Source: an uncultured Polaribacter sp.
Lineage (GTDB): Bacteria > Bacteroidota > Bacteroidia > Flavobacteriales > Flavobacteriaceae
Direction: 5' to 3'
DNA length: 40,490 nt
Assembly: GCA_905480405.1 (NCBI GenBank)
Contig: CAJQQH010000067.1
Coordinates: 1 to 40,490 of the forward strand
The notes beneath the pieces are model-generated. The model was not told the origin of the DNA, did not search any database, and saw only the letters and a list, made by a program, of their open reading frames with translations. The translations under genes were made by a program, and so were the position numbers. Every line of letters starts with the position of its first letter. Position 1 is the first letter of the stretch. Shown here in pieces: positions 9,024 to 17,402 of the stretch.

Positions 9024-12000
9024 ATGAAAATAAAATTTACTTTTTTACTGTTTTTTACACTTTTATATATTGGAGTAGAAGATGCTAATGCGCAACAACT
9101 TTGGAAAAAAATAGATAAAACTAGTTCTTTTGTGCAAAAAAAAGATATTTATAAAAAGAAAAATTTCCCTTCTAATTATGAATTAATGTTTTTAGAACTT
9201 AAAAGTTTTAAAAGCAAAGTAACTTTAAAAGCAAAAACACAGGAACAAATAATAGAGTTGCCAAATGTTGATGGTGGTCTTTCTAGGTTTATAGTAAAAG
9301 AATCTTCAAATTTAGCACCAAAATTAGCAGCAATGTATCCTTCTATAAAATCTTATACAGCACAAGGTTTAGATGATCCTACTGCAGTAGCAAAAATTAG
9401 TTTAGGTACAGATGGATTTCATGCAGTTGTTTTTTCTGGAACAGAAGCTACATTATATATAGATCCTTATTCTAAAAATAACGAAGAGTATATTGTTTAT
9501 AGTAGAAATAGTCTAAGTAATGAAGATAGAGAGTTTAAATGTCAAGTAGAAGAATCTGCTGGTAAAGAACTTGCTTCTACTACTTTGGCAAAAAATGCGA
9601 ATGACGGAAAATTAAGAACATTCAGGTTAGCACTGGTTTGTAGTGGAGAATATGCTCAATTTCATTTAAATAGACAAAATGTTGCTTCGTCAGCATCTGA
9701 TCTTGTGAAAAAAGAAGCAGTATTATCTGCAATGAATACTTCTATGACAAGAATTAATGGTGTCTTTGAAAAAGACTTGGCAGTTAAAATGGAAATTGTT
9801 TCTAATAATCATAAAGTTATTTTTTTAGACGCATCAACAGATAATATTTCTGATGGTAATGCAGGTACAATGATTAATGAAGTTCAAACTATTTGTGATG
9901 CAGAAATAGGAAGTGATAATTATGATATTGGTCATATATTTAGTATAGGTGGTGATGGTTTAGCAGGATTAGGTGTTGTTTGTGTAAATGGATCAAAAGC
10001 TAGAGGTGTTACGGGTATTGGATCACCAGTAGGAGATCCTTATGATATAGATTATGTTGCACATGAAATAGGACATCAGTTTGGAGCTACACATACACAA
10101 AATAATTCATGTAATAGAACGGCATCTACAGCTGTAGAACCTGGTAGTGGATCTACAATTATGGGATACGCTGGTATATGTGCGCCTAACGTTATTAGTG
10201 TTGGACCTTCAACAGGAAATAGTGACGATCATTTCCATACGGTAAATATTACTCAAATGTGGAATACAATTCAATCTTCTGCAGATTGTGCTGCAACAAG
10301 TGATACAAATAATAATGCTCCATTTGCAATTGCAGGAGCTAATTATACAATTCCAAAATCTACACCTTTTGTATTAAGAGGGTCAGCTACAGATGCAGAT
10401 GGTCTTTCTAGCTTAACGTATAATTGGGAACAAACAGATGTAGAAATAGCTACAATGCCTCCAGAACCTACAAACACTGCTGGTCCTACATTTAGATCTT
10501 TACCTTCTAAGGCTTCACCGAATAGATATATGCCGGATTTAGCAACAATAGTTGCTGGTAATACTTCTACAGAATGGGAAGTTTTACCTTCTGTAGCTAG
10601 AGAAATGAACTTTTCTTTTCTAGTAAGAGATAATCATGCGGGTGGCGGAAGTACAGCAAGAGATGATATGAAAGTTACTGTTACAAGTGCAGATGCTTTT
10701 ACAGTTACTGCACCAGCTACAGCTGTAAGTTGGGATACTGGAACAACACAAACAATTACTTGGAATAAAGGAACAACAGATGCAGCACCAATTAGTTGTA
10801 ATCTAGTAAATATTAAGTTATCTGTAGATGGTGGATTAACATTTCCAATTACTATTAAGGCAAATACAGAAAATGATGGTACTGAAGATATTATTATACC
10901 AGATAATGGAACAACAACTGCAAGAATTATGGTTGAAGCTGCAGATAATATTTTCTATAATGTAAATACAACAGATTTTACAATAAATTCTACAACACCA
11001 ACTTATATTATTAGTAATAATAGTGGTGTTCAAAATGTATGTAATATTAATAGTCAGTCTGCAATTTATGATTTAGATTTCAATTTTGTAAATGGTTATT
11101 CAGATACAGTAACATTAGCAGCAACAGGTCAACCTGCAGGAGCTTCTGTTTCTTTTAGTCAGAATACAATTGCTGCAGATGGAAATGTAACAATGACTGT
11201 ATCTAATTTAAACGGGGTTAGCGCACAATCTTATACAATTGAAATTGCTGGTAGTGCAAGTGTAAACCAAAGTACTGATGTTACTTTAAATGTTACTGCA
11301 TTAAGCTTTGATGCTTCTGTTTTAGAATCACCAGCAGACAATGCAACTGAAATTGGATTATCAGAAACTTTAAGTTGGGCAGCAGATACTAATGCAACAT
11401 CTTATGATGTTCAAATTGCATCCGATAATGAATTTAATAACATCGTTTCTAGCGGAAATGTTACTACAAACTCTTACATTTCATCAAATTTAGATGGAGG
11501 TACAGCTTATTATTGGAGAATAAAACCGAAAAACAATTGTGGAGAAGGATCTTACTCTACTGTTTTTAGTTTTACAACTTTAATACCTTCTTATTGTGCT
11601 TCTACATTTACAGATACTGGAGAGCATATTTCTAACGTAACTTTTAATACTATTGATAATGATTCTGGTGATGATTTAGTAGATGGTTATGAAGATTTTA
11701 CTGCAATAAGTACAAATGTGAAAAGAGGAGATACGCATGAGGTAAGTGTTACTTACGATGTTGCTGGTTTTCAAGATAAAGTTACTGTATTTATAGATTG
11801 GAATAACGATTATGTTTTTGATACTGCAACAGAAAAGTATGATTTAGGAAATGGAACTACATCTGTAGCCACTAAAACTTTAAATATTACTGTGCCAAAT
11901 GATGCAAGATTTGGAGATACTAGAATGAGAGTTGTAATAGAGTATTATGGAACAGGAGTTGAACCGACTCAAGGTGCTTGCGATTCAAGTCATGCTTCTG

Positions 12001-12317
12001 AATGGGGGGAAACTGAAGATTACACGGTTACTGTAGATAATACTGCGTCTATTGAAAACGTTGTTTTTAGTGGCTTTAATTTATATCCAAACCCTACAAA
12101 AGGAGCTTTTACATTAAACTTAGAGTTATTAAATACTGATAAATTAACAGTTCAGTTATTTGACGTTAGAGGAAGAATGATTGGAGAGAAAAATTATACA
12201 AATATGGTTACGAATTTCTCTGAAAAAGTTCTTTTTGAAAATACAGTTGCCGGTTTATATTTAGTGAAAATTATTAATGGTGATAAACAAACAACTAGAA
12301 AACTTATTATAAAATAA
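9024..12317 (+). CDS. Secreted reprolysin-like zinc metalloprotease with GEVED and T9SS sorting domains
   Basis: The 1097-residue protein begins with a signal peptide (about residues 1-23, ending in DANA before QQ). A propeptide-like part is followed by a metallopeptidase domain (about 195-425). The zinc motif HEIGHQFGATH gives His347, Glu348, His351 and His357, and the Met-turn is Met380 in TIMGYAG, the metzincin pattern of the reprolysin-like (M12B/M43-like) group. Ig/Fn3-like modules follow (about 430-860), then a GEVED domain (about 915-1010, with DWNNDYVF and GETEDYTV), and a type-A T9SS sorting domain from NLYPNPTKG (about 1018) to the KLIIK end. It is probably exported through the T9SS and attached to the surface or released. 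Its protein substrates are unknown. It has its own likely promoter and a strong terminator. Confidence 0.9.
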   Translation: MKIKFTFLLFFTLLYIGVEDANAQQLWKKIDKTSSFVQKKDIYKKKNFPSNYELMFLELKSFKSKVTLKAKTQEQIIELPNVDGGLSRFIVKESSNLAPKLAAMYPSIKSYTAQGLDDPTAVAKISLGTDGFHAVVFSGTEATLYIDPYSKNNEEYIVYSRNSLSNEDREFKCQVEESAGKELASTTLAKNANDGKLRTFRLALVCSGEYAQFHLNRQNVASSASDLVKKEAVLSAMNTSMTRINGVFEKDLAVKMEIVSNNHKVIFLDASTDNISDGNAGTMINEVQTICDAEIGSDNYDIGHIFSIGGDGLAGLGVVCVNGSKARGVTGIGSPVGDPYDIDYVAHEIGHQFGATHTQNNSCNRTASTAVEPGSGSTIMGYAGICAPNVISVGPSTGNSDDHFHTVNITQMWNTIQSSADCAATSDTNNNAPFAIAGANYTIPKSTPFVLRGSATDADGLSSLTYNWEQTDVEIATMPPEPTNTAGPTFRSLPSKASPNRYMPDLATIVAGNTSTEWEVLPSVAREMNFSFLVRDNHAGGGSTARDDMKVTVTSADAFTVTAPATAVSWDTGTTQTITWNKGTTDAAPISCNLVNIKLSVDGGLTFPITIKANTENDGTEDIIIPDNGTTTARIMVEAADNIFYNVNTTDFTINSTTPTYIISNNSGVQNVCNINSQSAIYDLDFNFVNGYSDTVTLAATGQPAGASVSFSQNTIAADGNVTMTVSNLNGVSAQSYTIEIAGSASVNQSTDVTLNVTALSFDASVLESPADNATEIGLSETLSWAADTNATSYDVQIASDNEFNNIVSSGNVTTNSYISSNLDGGTAYYWRIKPKNNCGEGSYSTVFSFTTLIPSYCASTFTDTGEHISNVTFNTIDNDSGDDLVDGYEDFTAISTNVKRGDTHEVSVTYDVAGFQDKVTVFIDWNNDYVFDTATEKYDLGNGTTSVATKTLNITVPNDARFGDTRMRVVIEYYGTGVEPTQGACDSSHASEWGETEDYTVTVDNTASIENVVFSGFNLYPNPTKGAFTLNLELLNTDKLTVQLFDVRGRMIGEKNYTNMVTNFSEKVLFENTVAGLYLVKIINGDKQTTRKLIIK

Positions 12318-12340
12318 GGATAAAGTTTATGATTTTTATA

Positions 12341-12375
12341 AAAAAGACCACATCAGAATATGATGTGGTCTTTTT
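12341..12375. terminator. Strong terminator after the metalloprotease gene
   Basis: A perfect 15-bp inverted repeat (12341-12355 with 12361-12375) has a five-base loop (GAATA), an A run on the left and a T run on the right. It can serve both the metalloprotease gene and the convergent DUF2306 gene that ends at 12384. Confidence 0.85.
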
Positions 12376-12383
12376 CTTTTTGA

Positions 12384-12773
12384 TTAATTTCCAAAAAAGA
12401 AAGTATGTAAAAAACGACCTGGTGTTAATGTGAATCCGCCAGCAATAATAATGGCGCCAACATAAAGAAAAACCATTTTTAGCTTATGTTTTTTTACTTG
12501 TCCTTTTCTAATTGCAATTACTGCAGTTGGAACACTGTAAAGTGTTAAAAAACTAAAGAGATGAATCCATCCAAAATGATTTAAAAATTGGGCACCAACA
12601 TAAGCGGGCATAAACAACGTTATAATGGCGGTAATTACCATTAGAGACATGTATATCTTACCTAGTGATTTATGAAAAGGAGTTCCTTTTTTTACAGCTA
12701 AAAGATAAGCTCCAATAAAAATACAAGGAACTACTGTTATTAAGTGAGCATACATTAAATATTTATATTCCAT
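12384..12773 (-). CDS. DUF2306-family membrane protein
   Basis: This 129-residue protein has four hydrophobic segments (about residues 5-25, 40-58, 67-85 and 100-118) and little outside the membrane. The motif KKGTPFHKSLGKIYM (about 28-42) after the first helix, with the second half containing KKHKLKM, fits the DUF2306 family as I know it. No function is established for the family. It lies downstream of pruA on the same strand, but the pruA terminator lies between them, so it is probably transcribed separately. Confidence 0.7.
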   Translation of the reverse strand: MEYKYLMYAHLITVVPCIFIGAYLLAVKKGTPFHKSLGKIYMSLMVITAIITLFMPAYVGAQFLNHFGWIHLFSFLTLYSVPTAVIAIRKGQVKKHKLKMVFLYVGAIIIAGGFTLTPGRFLHTFFFGN

Positions 12774-12807
12774 AATTTTATAAGTATTTGTCTAAAATAA
12801 TGAAATA

Positions 12808-12840
12808 AAAAAACCGTATCAAATTTTGATACGGTTTTTT
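12808..12840. terminator. Terminator of pruA
   Basis: A long symmetric hairpin (12808-12823 with 12825-12840, core CCGTATCA/TGATACGG) has A and T tracts on its two sides. It lies just beyond the pruA stop codon (12859), so it should end minus-strand transcription; its symmetry allows either direction. Confidence 0.8.
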
Positions 12841-12858
12841 AAAATAATAATTTTTATT

Positions 12859-14484
12859 TTATCCTAAAAAAGGATATTTATAATCTGTTGGAGATACAAG
12901 TGTTTCTTTTATCAATCTAACAGAAGTCCAACGTAATAAGTTTTGTGCAGAACCAGCTTTGTCGTTTGTACCAGAAGCTCTTGCTCCTCCAAATGGTTGC
13001 TGTCCAACAACTGCTCCAGAAGGTTTGTCATTAATATAGAAGTTTCCTGCAGCGTTTTCTAAAGCTTTAGAAGCTTGTTCTACAATATATCTATCCGTAG
13101 AAAAGATAGCACCTGTTAACGCGTATTCAGAAGTTTCATCAACTAACTTTAAAGAAGCTTCCCATTCTGCATCTTCATATACATAAACGGTCATTACAGG
13201 TCCAAATAATTCTGTACACATTGTTGCGTATTTTGGAGAATTACTAACTATTACAGTTGGTTCAATAAAATAACCAACAGATTTATCGTGATTTCCACCA
13301 ATTATAATTTCTGCATCTTTATCTGTTTTTGCAGCATCAATATAGCTTGCAATTTTATCAAAAGAACCTTCGTGAATAACTGCATTTACAAAGTTATTTG
13401 TGTCTTCTGGAGATCCCATTTTTAACTCACCTACTTGTGCAATTAAGTGTTTCTTAATTTCTGGCCAAAGTGACGCAGGAATGTAAGAACGTGAAGCGGC
13501 AGAACATTTTTGACCTTGATATTCAAAAGCACCTCTTGTCATTGCAGTTGCAACTTGTAAAGGGTTTGATGAATTGTGTACCCAGATAAAATCTTTTCCA
13601 CCAGTTTCTCCAACAATTCTTGGATATGTTTTATAGGTATGAATGTTGTTTCCTATTTGTTTCCATAATTCTTTAAAAACATGTGTAGAACCTGTAAAAT
13701 GTAATCCAGAGAAATCTGGAGACGCTAAAACAGTATCAGAAATCATTACAGGATCTCCATAAACAACGTTAATTACACCATCAGGTAAACCAGCTTCTTT
13801 AAATAAATCTACAATTACTTGTGCAGAATAAGCTTGATGGTCAGATGGTTTCCAAACAACAACATTACCCATTAATGCAGCTGATGCAGGTAAGTTTGCA
13901 GCAATAGAAGTAAAGTTGAAAGGAGAAATTGCATATACAAATCCTTCTAAAGGTCTATATTCAACTCGGTTCCAAACACCTGGAGAAGAAGTTGGCTGAT
14001 CTTTGAAAATATCTGTCATGTACTCTACGTTAAAACGGAAGAAATCAATCATTTCACAAGCAGCATCAATTTCTGCTTGATAAACGTTTTTAGATTGTGC
14101 TATCATTGTTGCAGCATTCATTCTTGCTCTGTAAGGGCCTGCTAATAATTCAGCAGCCTTTAAGAAAATAGCAGCTCTTTCCATCCAACTTACGCTAGAC
14201 CATGCTTCTCTTGCAGCTAATGCTGTAGAAATTGCTTCGTCTACATGTGTTTTATCTGCTGTATGATATTGTCCTACAACATGTTTGTGGTCATGAGGAG
14301 GTGTTATGTTCTTTGTATTACCAGTTCTAACTTCTTTACCATTAATATGCATTGGCACATCAGTATTGCTGTTAAACATGGTTTTGTAAGTTGCTAATAA
14401 TTCTTCTTTTTCTGGAGAACCAGGTGCATATCCTTTTACAGGTTCGTTTACTGCTTTTGGAACATTAAAAAATCCTCTTGCCAT
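12859..14484 (-). CDS. pruA: L-glutamate gamma-semialdehyde (1-pyrroline-5-carboxylate) dehydrogenase
   Basis: The 541-residue cytoplasmic enzyme oxidises glutamate semialdehyde to glutamate with NAD+, the second step of proline breakdown. It belongs to the aldehyde dehydrogenase superfamily. The general base Glu293 is in GETGGKD and the catalytic nucleophile Cys327 in YQGQKCSAASR, the usual 34 residues apart. The length and the SPFNFTSIAANLP segment (about 188-200) fit the single-function P5C dehydrogenases of Bacteroidota and eukaryotes better than the long PutA fusion. The C-terminal GQQPFGGARASGTNDKAG block is typical. The proline dehydrogenase gene is not in this window. Confidence 0.93.
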   Translation of the reverse strand: MARGFFNVPKAVNEPVKGYAPGSPEKEELLATYKTMFNSNTDVPMHINGKEVRTGNTKNITPPHDHKHVVGQYHTADKTHVDEAISTALAAREAWSSVSWMERAAIFLKAAELLAGPYRARMNAATMIAQSKNVYQAEIDAACEMIDFFRFNVEYMTDIFKDQPTSSPGVWNRVEYRPLEGFVYAISPFNFTSIAANLPASAALMGNVVVWKPSDHQAYSAQVIVDLFKEAGLPDGVINVVYGDPVMISDTVLASPDFSGLHFTGSTHVFKELWKQIGNNIHTYKTYPRIVGETGGKDFIWVHNSSNPLQVATAMTRGAFEYQGQKCSAASRSYIPASLWPEIKKHLIAQVGELKMGSPEDTNNFVNAVIHEGSFDKIASYIDAAKTDKDAEIIIGGNHDKSVGYFIEPTVIVSNSPKYATMCTELFGPVMTVYVYEDAEWEASLKLVDETSEYALTGAIFSTDRYIVEQASKALENAAGNFYINDKPSGAVVGQQPFGGARASGTNDKAGSAQNLLRWTSVRLIKETLVSPTDYKYPFLG

Positions 14485-14641
14485 ATTGTATGTTTTTATG
14501 TTTTAATCGACTAAATTTTAAAGTTGTAAAGTTACAATTTTAGTTTCAATAAATTTATTGCATATTTGACATCTTTAATTATTGAAAACTTAGTAATAGT
14601 AGCGAAACGCAAAACTTATCGTAATTTAACAAGTATTATAT

Positions 14642-15322
14642 ATGTGTACAGTAACCTATCTTCCTTTAGGTAATAACGAATTTATTTTAACTTCTAATAG
14701 AGATGAAAGTCCGGTAAGAAAAACCATCTTACCGAAAAAGTATTTTGAGAATGGAGTTGAAATATTGTATCCAAAAGATGAACTTGCTGGAGGAACCTGG
14801 ATTGGAACAAGTAATAAAAATAGATTGGTTTGTTTATTAAATGGCGGTTTTAAAAATCATACTAGAAATCATTATTATAAAATGAGTAGAGGTGTTATAG
14901 TAAAAAATATACTTTCTGCTGATAATGCTGTAAATTATATTGATGAATTTGATTTTACAGATATTGAACCTTTTACATTGATTTTAGTTGATTATAACGC
15001 ACAACTAGAAACCTATGAGTTGGTTTGGGATGGGGTAAATAAACATTTTACAAAATTAGCTCAAGAACCTAAAATTTGGTCATCATCTACTTTGTATACA
15101 GATGAAATGAAGGCATTAAGAAAAGTTTGGTTTACAGATTTTTTAAAGGAAAATAAAGTGTTTTGTCAAGAGGAAATTACTAAGTTTCATCAAAATGAAA
15201 AATTAGGTACTCCTGAAACTTCACTAAAAATGAAGCGTAATTTTGTGGAAACAGTAAGTGTAACTTCAGTTAAAAAAGAAAAAGAAGTTGTTAGTATGTT
15301 GTATTTAGATTTGTTAAATTAA
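14642..15322 (+). CDS. NRDE (TANGO2-like) family protein
   Basis: The 226-residue protein starts with MCTVTY and contains the eponymous NRDE motif (residues 19-22, in LTSNRDES), followed by GGTWIGTSNKNRLVCLLNGG (about 54-73). These are the defining marks of the NRDE/TANGO2 family, which may act as an N-terminal-nucleophile-like fold (Cys2 at the start). The human relative has been linked to haem handling, but the bacterial role is unknown. No signal peptide is seen. Its stop overlaps the stop of the convergent DUF3667 gene by three bases. Confidence 0.85.
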   Translation: MCTVTYLPLGNNEFILTSNRDESPVRKTILPKKYFENGVEILYPKDELAGGTWIGTSNKNRLVCLLNGGFKNHTRNHYYKMSRGVIVKNILSADNAVNYIDEFDFTDIEPFTLILVDYNAQLETYELVWDGVNKHFTKLAQEPKIWSSSTLYTDEMKALRKVWFTDFLKENKVFCQEEITKFHQNEKLGTPETSLKMKRNFVETVSVTSVKKEKEVVSMLYLDLLN

Positions 15323-16464
15323 TAAAAAGCAAAAGAAATTAAACCTACAACTATAATTCCAAGACTTCCCAAAATCATATAAACAATGTTTAGCAAAATA
15401 AACTTAAAAAAAGTTTTGAAATACCCTTGCTGATAAAACTTTTTCATTGCTATTAAAAGATAGATTAAAAAAAGAAGTAGAAAAACCCATGCGCTTTCTA
15501 AAGCAGTTATTGTAAAAAAGGATATAATATAAAGTATGGTAAGTAGCATAAAAAATACTGTTTGGGTATGAAAAACAAATATTAAATGATCTACGTAGGT
15601 AAAATTTCTCCTGATATATAAAAGTTTTAAAAATAGCGTAAAAAAGGGTAAAAATATAAAAAGTGAAATAGATCCATAAGAAAGTAAATCGCCTAAATAT
15701 TTTTCTCTATTATCTTTTTTTGTAAAGGAATTTGCCGCTTTTGCTCTTGTAAATAAAAAACGATTTGTAAAATTTTTATTATATCCTAAACTATCCAAAG
15801 CTTGGTCTATTTTAGAATCCGGATATTTTTTTTGATATTGAATAAATTTGTCTAGTTTAGTATCACCACCAAACGAAATTCTATTTCCTCCACTAATTTT
15901 AATAGAAGTAGTATCTTTTACTTCTTTTTCTATTTCTTTTAAAATTTGTTTTTTTGCAACTTCTGGAAATGGAATAATTGAAGCATCTATTTCTTTTATA
16001 ACTTCATTTTTTATAGAGTCAATCTCTTTTTTGTTTAAAGTTCTTTTTACAGCTTTCTGATCTTCACTTATAGTATTAGTAATCTCTGTTTTACTTTCTT
16101 TGGTAAGGTTTTCAAATTTTTTTTTACTGATTGATAGACCAACAATTAAAAAAAACAAAATAGACACAGTTAAATAAAAACGAAACGGGTTAGAATATCT
16201 ATTTCTTTTTCCTGCCACATAATCTTTAGAAACTTTTCCGGGATTAATTAATAGCGGAACTATTGTACGCCAAAACTTAGCGTCAAATGATAAAAAACCA
16301 TTGAAAATTTCATAAATAAAACTTCCAAAGGTAATTTTGTTACCTTTATTCTCTTGTCCGCAATCAGGACAAAATTTTTCTTGCCCACTAAAAGGATGTC
16401 CACAATTTAAACATTCTGGATCTTTTATTTTAATGACTTTATTTCTTTTTTTTGTTAGTTTGAT
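15319..16464 (-). CDS. DUF3667-like membrane protein with N-terminal zinc ribbon; non-canonical start
   Basis: From the first ATG/GTG/TTG in frame (GTG at 16218) the protein would have 299 residues, but the frame stays open upstream and encodes a CxxC pair in ECLNCGHPF and another in FCPDCGQENK, then a segment leading into GKRNRYSNPF. A two-CxxC zinc ribbon followed by this segment and membrane helices is the DUF3667 layout, so the N-terminus must lie upstream. No ATG, GTG or TTG exists there. Candidates are ATC at 16464 (overlapping the apaG stop, giving IKLTKKRNK) or ATT at 16434 (before KIKDPEC); I use the first. A polar, coiled-looking part and four helices near the C-terminus follow. Function unknown. 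The gene follows apaG in one transcription unit. Confidence 0.72.
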   Translation of the reverse strand: MKLTKKRNKVIKIKDPECLNCGHPFSGQEKFCPDCGQENKGNKITFGSFIYEIFNGFLSFDAKFWRTIVPLLINPGKVSKDYVAGKRNRYSNPFRFYLTVSILFFLIVGLSISKKKFENLTKESKTEITNTISEDQKAVKRTLNKKEIDSIKNEVIKEIDASIIPFPEVAKKQILKEIEKEVKDTTSIKISGGNRISFGGDTKLDKFIQYQKKYPDSKIDQALDSLGYNKNFTNRFLFTRAKAANSFTKKDNREKYLGDLLSYGSISLFIFLPFFTLFLKLLYIRRNFTYVDHLIFVFHTQTVFFMLLTILYIISFFTITALESAWVFLLLFLIYLLIAMKKFYQQGYFKTFFKFILLNIVYMILGSLGIIVVGLISFAFY

Positions 16465-16841
16465 AATACCGGAGTTGAAAGTTGAAATGTTGGAATAATT
16501 ACTTTAAATGTTTGGTGAGTTTCTATATTTTCCATTGCGTAATAACCTTTCATAGATCCGAAATTTGATTCTAGATAACACCCAGAACTATAAGAATAGG
16601 TGTCGTTTGGAATTAAAATTGGAGTTTGCCCAATAACACCTTCTCCTTCTACAATTTCTGTGTTTTTTAATGAATCGAATATTTTCCAGTAACGATCGGT
16701 TAATTTTACAGTTTCAGAAGATTTATTTTCAATGGTTATGAAATAAGCAAAGACATAATACAATCTATTATTTCTATAGCTTGTACCATTAAATTTAGTT
16801 TTTACAGAAATTTTAATACCTTTTGTTATTTGCTGAATCAT
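16455..16841 (-). CDS. apaG: ApaG family protein (Co2+/Mg2+ efflux-associated)
   Basis: The 128-residue single-domain protein has the ApaG/F-box-associated fold signature: TKGIKISVKTKF at the start, YVFAYFITIENKS (about residues 29-41), LTDRYWKIFDS (about 47-57), EGEGVIGQTPIL (about 64-75), and SSGCYLESNFGSMKGYY (about 84-100). ApaG is linked to Co2+ resistance and Mg2+ efflux in enterobacteria, but its biochemical activity is not settled. It is soluble and of normal length. The following DUF3667 gene probably overlaps its stop codon. Confidence 0.9.
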   Translation of the reverse strand: MIQQITKGIKISVKTKFNGTSYRNNRLYYVFAYFITIENKSSETVKLTDRYWKIFDSLKNTEIVEGEGVIGQTPILIPNDTYSYSSGCYLESNFGSMKGYYAMENIETHQTFKVIIPTFQLSTPVLSN

Positions 16842-16907
16842 TACAGTAAATGTACTTTTTTTTATTGTCTTTACAAACTGCGATTTATTTACCTAAAGAG
16901 AATACAA

Positions 16908-16941
16908 AAATCCCAAAAATAGATTTCTATTTTTGGGATTT
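16908..16941. terminator. Terminator of the lipoprotein / BNR-protein unit
   Basis: A perfect 15-bp stem (16908-16922 with 16927-16941) with a four-base loop and A/T tracts lies 21 bases beyond the lipoprotein stop (16963). It should end transcription of the minus-strand unit that contains the BNR protein and the lipoprotein. Confidence 0.8.
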
Positions 16942-16962
16942 AGACTTTTTCTTCTTTTAAGT

Positions 16963-17400
16963 CTATCTATTAGTTTTTACTTTGTTTTTACTATTAATTT
17001 TTTCTTTAATTGAGATTTTTATATTATTTATCAAACAATTAAAAGTGATAGTTTCATTTTGTGTAAAAGCATTGGTGTTATAAACTCTAAAGCCAAATAG
17101 ATAAATACCTTTTTTAATATTAGAATTTATCTTCGTAGAAGTTAAGCCTGTAGATAGATTTTTTATATAGATATTTTTATTAATTTTAATATCGTTCAAA
17201 ACTAAAGATTCAAAACTAAAATTCACTTTAGAGTCAATTTTAATAGTATAATCGACATAGTTTTTACCATTTGCTAACCCAGAAATGTGTTTTTCTTTTT
17301 TAGATTCTACAATTTTCATATTGCTAACACAACTATTTAATAACACACATGCCAGAATTAGGAAAATGAACCCATAAATTAATTCTTTGTGATTTTTCAT
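16963..17400 (-). CDS. Small predicted lipoprotein of unknown function
   Basis: The 145-residue product has a basic start, a hydrophobic stretch (about residues 8-21) and a lipobox LNSC with Cys24 as the lipidation site. The residue after it is Val, with no obvious retention signal seen. The mature part is basic and rich in Asn, Lys and Ile, and looks like a single beta-rich domain; I recognise no family. Its ATG lies two bases after the stop of the large BNR-repeat gene, so the two are almost certainly co-transcribed. A role as a helper or surface partner of that secreted protein is a guess based on this coupling. Confidence 0.65.
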   Translation of the reverse strand: MKNHKELIYGFIFLILACVLLNSCVSNMKIVESKKEKHISGLANGKNYVDYTIKIDSKVNFSFESLVLNDIKINKNIYIKNLSTGLTSTKINSNIKKGIYLFGFRVYNTNAFTQNETITFNCLINNIKISIKEKINSKNKVKTNR

Positions 17401-17402
17401 AT

